The notes beneath the pieces were generated by a model, which saw only the letters and a program-made list of their open reading frames with translations, did not search any database and was not told where the DNA came from. Position numbers and translations under genes: made by a program. From Clostridia bacterium (GTDB lineage: Bacteria; Bacillota; Clostridia; Christensenellales; UBA1242), in contig JAFTYD010000018.1 of the NCBI GenBank assembly GCA_017464845.1, forward strand, positions 1 to 51,828: a stretch of DNA of 51,828 bases, in the 5' to 3' direction. Below are positions 47,210 through 51,828 of the stretch, in pieces (position 1 is the first letter of the stretch; every line of letters begins with the position of its first letter).

Positions 47210-50200
47210 ATGAAATTTTTTAGCATGCCATTATGGAAAATAATTCTTATTATAATTTCGGGTCTAGTTTTGACAGGTGGTCTTACACTTGGCATTATGT
47301 TTATTACAAACAATCTCGAAGAAGAAAAGGTTTATCCTGAAGAGATTTTGTTTGTATATGACGAAACAGACCAAACTTCATACAATGTAACAACCGATTT
47401 TGAGATTACCATCACAACAAATACGAAAGAGGTAAATCAAGATAAGGTTACTTTATCATTGGTTGGAGAACAAGAATCAAAGAAAGGTTATATAACTGAC
47501 GGAAATATTATCGTTCCAAAAACAGTTAAAATCGATACAGCTTTTAAAGTTGAACTTGTTAAGAATCGTTATTCAGGTCTTGATGAAGACTGGGTTAGAG
47601 GTGGTATATCAACTTTAACTGCAACTTCTGAAAACGAACTTATCGATGCAATTAGAACAACAATCGCTGTTGACGTTCCTGTTTCAGAAATCTCACTTCA
47701 ATTATTTGATAGTGCTGATACAGAGTTTGAAAATGCTAAAACAAACATAACTGTTGGTAGCACCTTTGTTGCGAAAACAATTTTCAATCCATTAAAGAGT
47801 GAATACATTTATAGTAACAATAATATCAAAAAAGAAGTTTTCTATGAAAGTTTAAGTCAAAATATTACTTTTGATAATGAAACTGGATTGTTTAATGCAA
47901 CTCAAATTAACTTAAACTCAGAAACTTCAACTATTAAAGCTTATACATTCAGAACTGCAAAAGATAGAGAAACAGTATTTGCAAAATATGCAGGTATGAC
48001 CGGAACTGACTTCTATAATGCAATTATTACAGAACTTAAAAACAATTCAACAATTTGTGTTTCAACAGAAATTAAAGTAAGCGTTGTTCCTGTTAATATC
48101 AGTTATTTCGCTGTTTCATTGTCAAGCAGTATTACAAATCCAATTAATATTACAACAAATAAAATATTTACAATTTCTGGAAATTCTAAAACATCTCGTT
48201 TTGATTCTAGCCTTGGTATAACAATTCAAGGAGAAGAAGTTCAAGAAGGTTTACCAGAAAACCTTAATTCAATGATAAAACATGTTGGTATTGTTCTTTA
48301 TTACTTTGATACTGATTTACAAAAATATGTTTTAGCAACTGAAGATAAAATAGAAGTTTTAAATAGTAGTGATACAATTACTTTAGAAAATGATGATGGA
48401 TTAATGGTAAATTACTACCTTCCAGATATTTTACCAAGTGATCCAAATGCTTATAACTGGGAAATTGTAACAAGTATTCCTGATTTAGATATTATGATGG
48501 AAGTTTACTTGTTTGAAGAAAATCTTGATGGTACAAAAACATTGTACACAGGAGATGATGATGAAGTAGATTTCTTTGATGTTTACTTATATTCTGTTGA
48601 AAGTCAAGAAACAGCAGTTCGTTGGAACAATACTGATGACATTGAACTTGTATTGACTTATGAAGAAGATTCAAATATTTCTCCTTCTTCAACTTCAAGT
48701 TTCTATGATGCAGAAAAAGATTATATGTATATTGATGAAAATAATCTTTATCAACAAAAAGAACTTTTCGTTACTTTCAAAGAAACAGAAATTCCTGAAG
48801 ATAAAACAGCTCTTTTAGGATATCAAGGTTTCAACTATGACAAATATGGAATTATTAATATTGGCGAAGATAGTTATGTTTTCTACCATTTAAGTAATGA
48901 TTATTTGACAGTTAATAAATATATGACAGGTATGGAACTCTACTTTGCAACAATTATTACAACAATTGATGGAGATCCTATCTATACTGAAGACGGTTGG
49001 TACACAATCGCACAACTTAGTGAAAACTTTATTAGAGTAGTAATTTCAGAAACATTAGATGTTGCAAAAATTGCATCAAGTAGTGCTTATGAAGTTGATA
49101 CTGCTAAGAAATTCTATACAAAAGAAGTTGGAGAAACAAATCCTTATGATATTACATATATTCCAACTGGTTCAAAAGATGCAGTAGAATTAAAAGTTAC
49201 TCAACTTGATCTTGATGAACTTACAACTTTTGAAAATAGTATCAAAAATACAGGCCTTGATGCTTCAAAAGATAAACTCAGAGTTATGGCTTATAGAGAT
49301 GGAAATTATTATGATTTCTTTGATGTCAATACTCTTACAGATACAGAAAATGTAACAATAAGTTTAAAAATATCATTCAATCAAAGTAAATATGAAACTT
49401 ACTTCCCAAATTATAATTTAAGTGGAAGTGACAACGGAATCATATTCTCATTGTATTATGAATATTACAATACAATAGAAACTAGATACTACAAAATATC
49501 AGAAAATCCTGATCTTGCAATTTATTCTGCACAACCTGTAGAAGCATTATATTCTTATGAAAATATGGAAAATCCATTGGTTCCACAAAATCCAATGAAT
49601 GTCAGAATAAAGAGCGATGCAATTTCAATCGCTTTTGCAGAAAATGAAACTCCTATTGATAACTTAACAGAATTAAATAATAGATTAAAAGTAGTTTTAC
49701 TTGATCAATATGGAAGAGAAGTTGATCCAAACGATGGTTTCTATGATTATATTCTTGAAACATCAAATACAAATGCAATCTCAATCAATAGATTAGAAAA
49801 AACAATTTCATTCTATGCAGTAAATGGTGTGACATCAACTTTACATGGTTATGTTGTTGATAGAAATAACAATAGAGTTAAAGCTGTAGATGAAAGTGGA
49901 ATTTATATTGAAGGTGAAAACTTAGTTACAACAAGGTTAACATTCTTCATCGAAAGTGATGGTGTAAGTAGAGTTACTTATGATACTTCAACATCAAATG
50001 AAGGTGTTGATGAAAATAACTTTGTAGTTTGTGAAGACATTAATAAAGGTGTTGTTGTTAGTAAAAATGGATACAATGGAACAACAATCAAACTTAAAGA
50101 TATAATTAGAGTTTATACTGGTGAATATACAGAAGAATCAGCACCAATTGAAACTTTAAAATTTAAATTCTCACCTAGTTATTACAGTAAACTTTCTGAA

Positions 50201-51828
50201 TATTCAAAAAAGGAACTTTTTGTTGGTGGTTATGATGCTAACAATAATACTATAAGTAATTTCTTTAGTTTAAAAAATGATACAGAAGATATTGATAGCG
50301 AAACTTTAACAGCAGATTCTAATATTACAGATATTATTTTAAATTTTAATGCTGGTGTTGATATTGATCTTGAATTTACTGTTTATGATGAAAGTGGAAT
50401 TGTTGATATAAATCTTACATTAAGAATTTTACAATCAGCAACATTCAACAATTTGTTTGCTTCATATTCTACAGCAGAAGAATATAGAAAAAATGTTGTG
50501 AATCAAGTAAATGAACAAACAGGAGATATCGTTTACATTGGTGTTTATGCTCAAGATGAACTTGATGTAAAATCATTCCTTCCAGTTAGTATTATTGGTC
50601 AAGATAATCCACAAATGGATTCTAATAAAATTTTCATACAAGCTACAACAAGTGAAGAATATTTTACTTGCGTAAATGGTATATTAAAATTTAACGATGT
50701 ATTTGAAAACACTTCAAGAACAATTAAAGTATATTATGAATCTGTATCATCATATACAGCTTATACTTCTATAACATTTAATGTAAATCCAAATTATTAT
50801 ATAAAAGAATGTGAACAAGAACCTGGAAAGAATATAGATATCTTGACAGATGATTTAGATTTTGAAAAACATTATAACATTGTTAGAGCTGATGGAATTG
50901 GATTAAAAGATGTTAATATTCAATTTGAAAATATTTCAAATGATAAGTATCTTAGAATTAATAACAATGCAACAAATACAATGATTGAAAGACTCCAACC
51001 AATCAATCTTTCTGTTGGAGAATATATAGTTCAAACATTCAAAATGACTTATAATGCAAATGGTATTACTCTTGATGTAAAAGACAATTTAGGTAACTTA
51101 ATTACTTTTGACCTCTTAGTTACTGCTGACTTTACAATTGCAGAATTTATAGATACAGCATTTATCTATGAAACAGAAAAAATGAGCAGTGTAAGTAGCG
51201 AAGTTAACTACGATGGTGGTGAAAGATTATACCTTGTTGAAAATGGATTCTATTATTATAAAAATAATGTAACATTTAAAGGAACTGAATATAGATTTGA
51301 TTATGATCTTGCAAATAACAATTATGTAAGACAATTTACTCAAGACTTTAGAGTTGGTTCTATTAAAGAACAATTCTTAAATATTACAGATGCTATCAGT
51401 GTAACAATTACAAATACACAATCATCAAATCTTGCCCTTGTTAAAATTAGAATTCCAGTTATGATTTCTGGTTTTGGCGATAAATTTGCTCAATATACAA
51501 ATGATGATTATACAATCATTCAAATGTTAAATACATTACAAGATGAAACAGTATATGAAGAAGTTGATGCAAATAATACATATAAACTTGTTTATGATTT
51601 AAGCAATGATGATGATAAAACAGCACTTGAAAATAATGGTTTTGGTCTTGTTTATACATCACTTATTGCAAACGGAAATGGTGTAAGATATCTTGATATG
51701 AAAGATGTTGCTATCCATGAAGTTTATAGAATAGTTGATGGTGAAAAAGTTTCTCTTTCTTCTACATTAGCAAGAATAGAAGATAGAAATATTATATTCT
51801 CTCATTTAAATAGTAACTATGAAGCTTA
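47210..51828 (+). CDS. giant N-terminally anchored extracellular protein (3' truncated by the window)
   Basis: The frame stays open from ATG 47210 to the end, over 1,530 codons, so the stop is outside. AGAGGTGG precedes the ATG. Residues about 8-33 form one membrane helix (WKIILIIISGLVLTGGLTLG) after a short basic start; no cleavage site is evident, so it should be a signal anchor with the rest outside. The exported part is acidic and rich in Asn, Thr, Tyr and Ser. It has beta-strand patterns spaced like Ig-like domains (recurring 'VTISLKI', 'ISVTITNTQ', 'NVTISLK'-type strands) but no catalytic motif. It resembles large surface adhesins. The lipoprotein at 2065 has a similar composition. Confidence 0.75.
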   Translation, partial: MKFFSMPLWKIILIIISGLVLTGGLTLGIMFITNNLEEEKVYPEEILFVYDETDQTSYNVTTDFEITITTNTKEVNQDKVTLSLVGEQESKKGYITDGNIIVPKTVKIDTAFKVELVKNRYSGLDEDWVRGGISTLTATSENELIDAIRTTIAVDVPVSEISLQLFDSADTEFENAKTNITVGSTFVAKTIFNPLKSEYIYSNNNIKKEVFYESLSQNITFDNETGLFNATQINLNSETSTIKAYTFRTAKDRETVFAKYAGMTGTDFYNAIITELKNNSTICVSTEIKVSVVPVNISYFAVSLSSSITNPINITTNKIFTISGNSKTSRFDSSLGITIQGEEVQEGLPENLNSMIKHVGIVLYYFDTDLQKYVLATEDKIEVLNSSDTITLENDDGLMVNYYLPDILPSDPNAYNWEIVTSIPDLDIMMEVYLFEENLDGTKTLYTGDDDEVDFFDVYLYSVESQETAVRWNNTDDIELVLTYEEDSNISPSSTSSFYDAEKDYMYIDENNLYQQKELFVTFKETEIPEDKTALLGYQGFNYDKYGIINIGEDSYVFYHLSNDYLTVNKYMTGMELYFATIITTIDGDPIYTEDGWYTIAQLSENFIRVVISETLDVAKIASSSAYEVDTAKKFYTKEVGETNPYDITYIPTGSKDAVELKVTQLDLDELTTFENSIKNTGLDASKDKLRVMAYRDGNYYDFFDVNTLTDTENVTISLKISFNQSKYETYFPNYNLSGSDNGIIFSLYYEYYNTIETRYYKISENPDLAIYSAQPVEALYSYENMENPLVPQNPMNVRIKSDAISIAFAENETPIDNLTELNNRLKVVLLDQYGREVDPNDGFYDYILETSNTNAISINRLEKTISFYAVNGVTSTLHGYVVDRNNNRVKAVDESGIYIEGENLVTTRLTFFIESDGVSRVTYDTSTSNEGVDENNFVVCEDINKGVVVSKNGYNGTTIKLKDIIRVYTGEYTEESAPIETLKFKFSPSYYSKLSEYSKKELFVGGYDANNNTISNFFSLKNDTEDIDSETLTADSNITDIILNFNAGVDIDLEFTVYDESGIVDINLTLRILQSATFNNLFASYSTAEEYRKNVVNQVNEQTGDIVYIGVYAQDELDVKSFLPVSIIGQDNPQMDSNKIFIQATTSEEYFTCVNGILKFNDVFENTSRTIKVYYESVSSYTAYTSITFNVNPNYYIKECEQEPGKNIDILTDDLDFEKHYNIVRADGIGLKDVNIQFENISNDKYLRINNNATNTMIERLQPINLSVGEYIVQTFKMTYNANGITLDVKDNLGNLITFDLLVTADFTIAEFIDTAFIYETEKMSSVSSEVNYDGGERLYLVENGFYYYKNNVTFKGTEYRFDYDLANNNYVRQFTQDFRVGSIKEQFLNITDAISVTITNTQSSNLALVKIRIPVMISGFGDKFAQYTNDDYTIIQMLNTLQDETVYEEVDANNTYKLVYDLSNDDDKTALENNGFGLVYTSLIANGNGVRYLDMKDVAIHEVYRIVDGEKVSLSSTLARIEDRNIIFSHLNSNYEA

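Noticed and set aside
1-51828. tRNA, rRNA, CRISPR array or transposase genes
   Set aside because: I looked for TPsiC-like arms, rRNA-like GC-rich stretches, regular spacer-repeat units and DDE motifs, and found none I could support.

Overview
The window is about 51.8 kb of very A+T-rich DNA. Several features suggest an uncultured low-GC Bacillota (Clostridia-like, probably gut) genome: strong AGGAGG ribosome-binding sites, consensus and extended -10 sigma-A promoters, a T-box leader on a glycyl-tRNA synthetase gene, DegV/FakB and ABC-F genes, and short Cys-anchored lipoproteins. TGA is used as a stop, for example at the eda/kdgK overlap, so this is not a code-4 mollicute. The assignment rests on gene content only. 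No rRNA, tRNA, CRISPR array, phage module or transposase was seen.

Layout. 0-2 kb: a partial membrane protein, then a KDPG aldolase/KDG kinase operon. 2-5.7 kb: two lipoprotein genes driven by nearly identical promoters. 5.8-6.1 kb: a gene-free patch packed with long inverted repeats. 6.2-9.4 kb: a zinc-ribbon/SHOCT membrane protein, an unknown, a BspA-like LRR surface protein and a GNAT. 9.43-10.8 kb: a consensus promoter, a ~130-nt structured RNA locus closed by a 10-bp helix, and directly behind it a 400-aa reverse transcriptase. 10.8-16.8 kb: housekeeping and small enzymes (Hpt, transaldolase-like, RdgB, GNATs, PlsC-like, HD hydrolase). 16.9-20.1 kb: four tandem paralogues resembling the ADP-ribosyltransferase fold, each with its own promoter and terminator. 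20.2-28.9 kb: an unknown, a CvpA-like protein abutting RsmH, an unknown pair, a lipoprotein, and a HAD-CYTH pair. 28.9-31 kb: a large soluble protein with a HELTH zinc motif. 31-33 kb: T-box, glyS and a DUF1540 protein. 33-39.6 kb: a four-gene minus-strand operon of three transglutaminase-like proteins (one a double-length fusion with a dead second copy) followed by a flavin reductase-rubredoxin. 40-47 kb: FakB, cardiolipin synthase, a second HAM1 protein, an unknown, and a coiled-coil/ABC-F operon. 47.2 kb to the end: the start of a giant membrane-anchored extracellular protein.

How it fits together. Three points stand out. First, the reverse transcriptase with its dedicated upstream RNA has the architecture of retrons or of ncRNA-templated defence RTs, but it does not match the family signatures I know. 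Second, eight genes, including all four ART-like paralogues, have their ATG 6-7 nt after a good -10 box and no ribosome-binding site. They are therefore predicted to be leaderless mRNAs in a genome whose other genes mostly use Shine-Dalgarno sites. Third, the window is rich in effector-like enzyme folds (ART-like, transglutaminase-like, HExxH protease) that carry no secretion signal. All functions are read from motifs by eye and no database search was possible.
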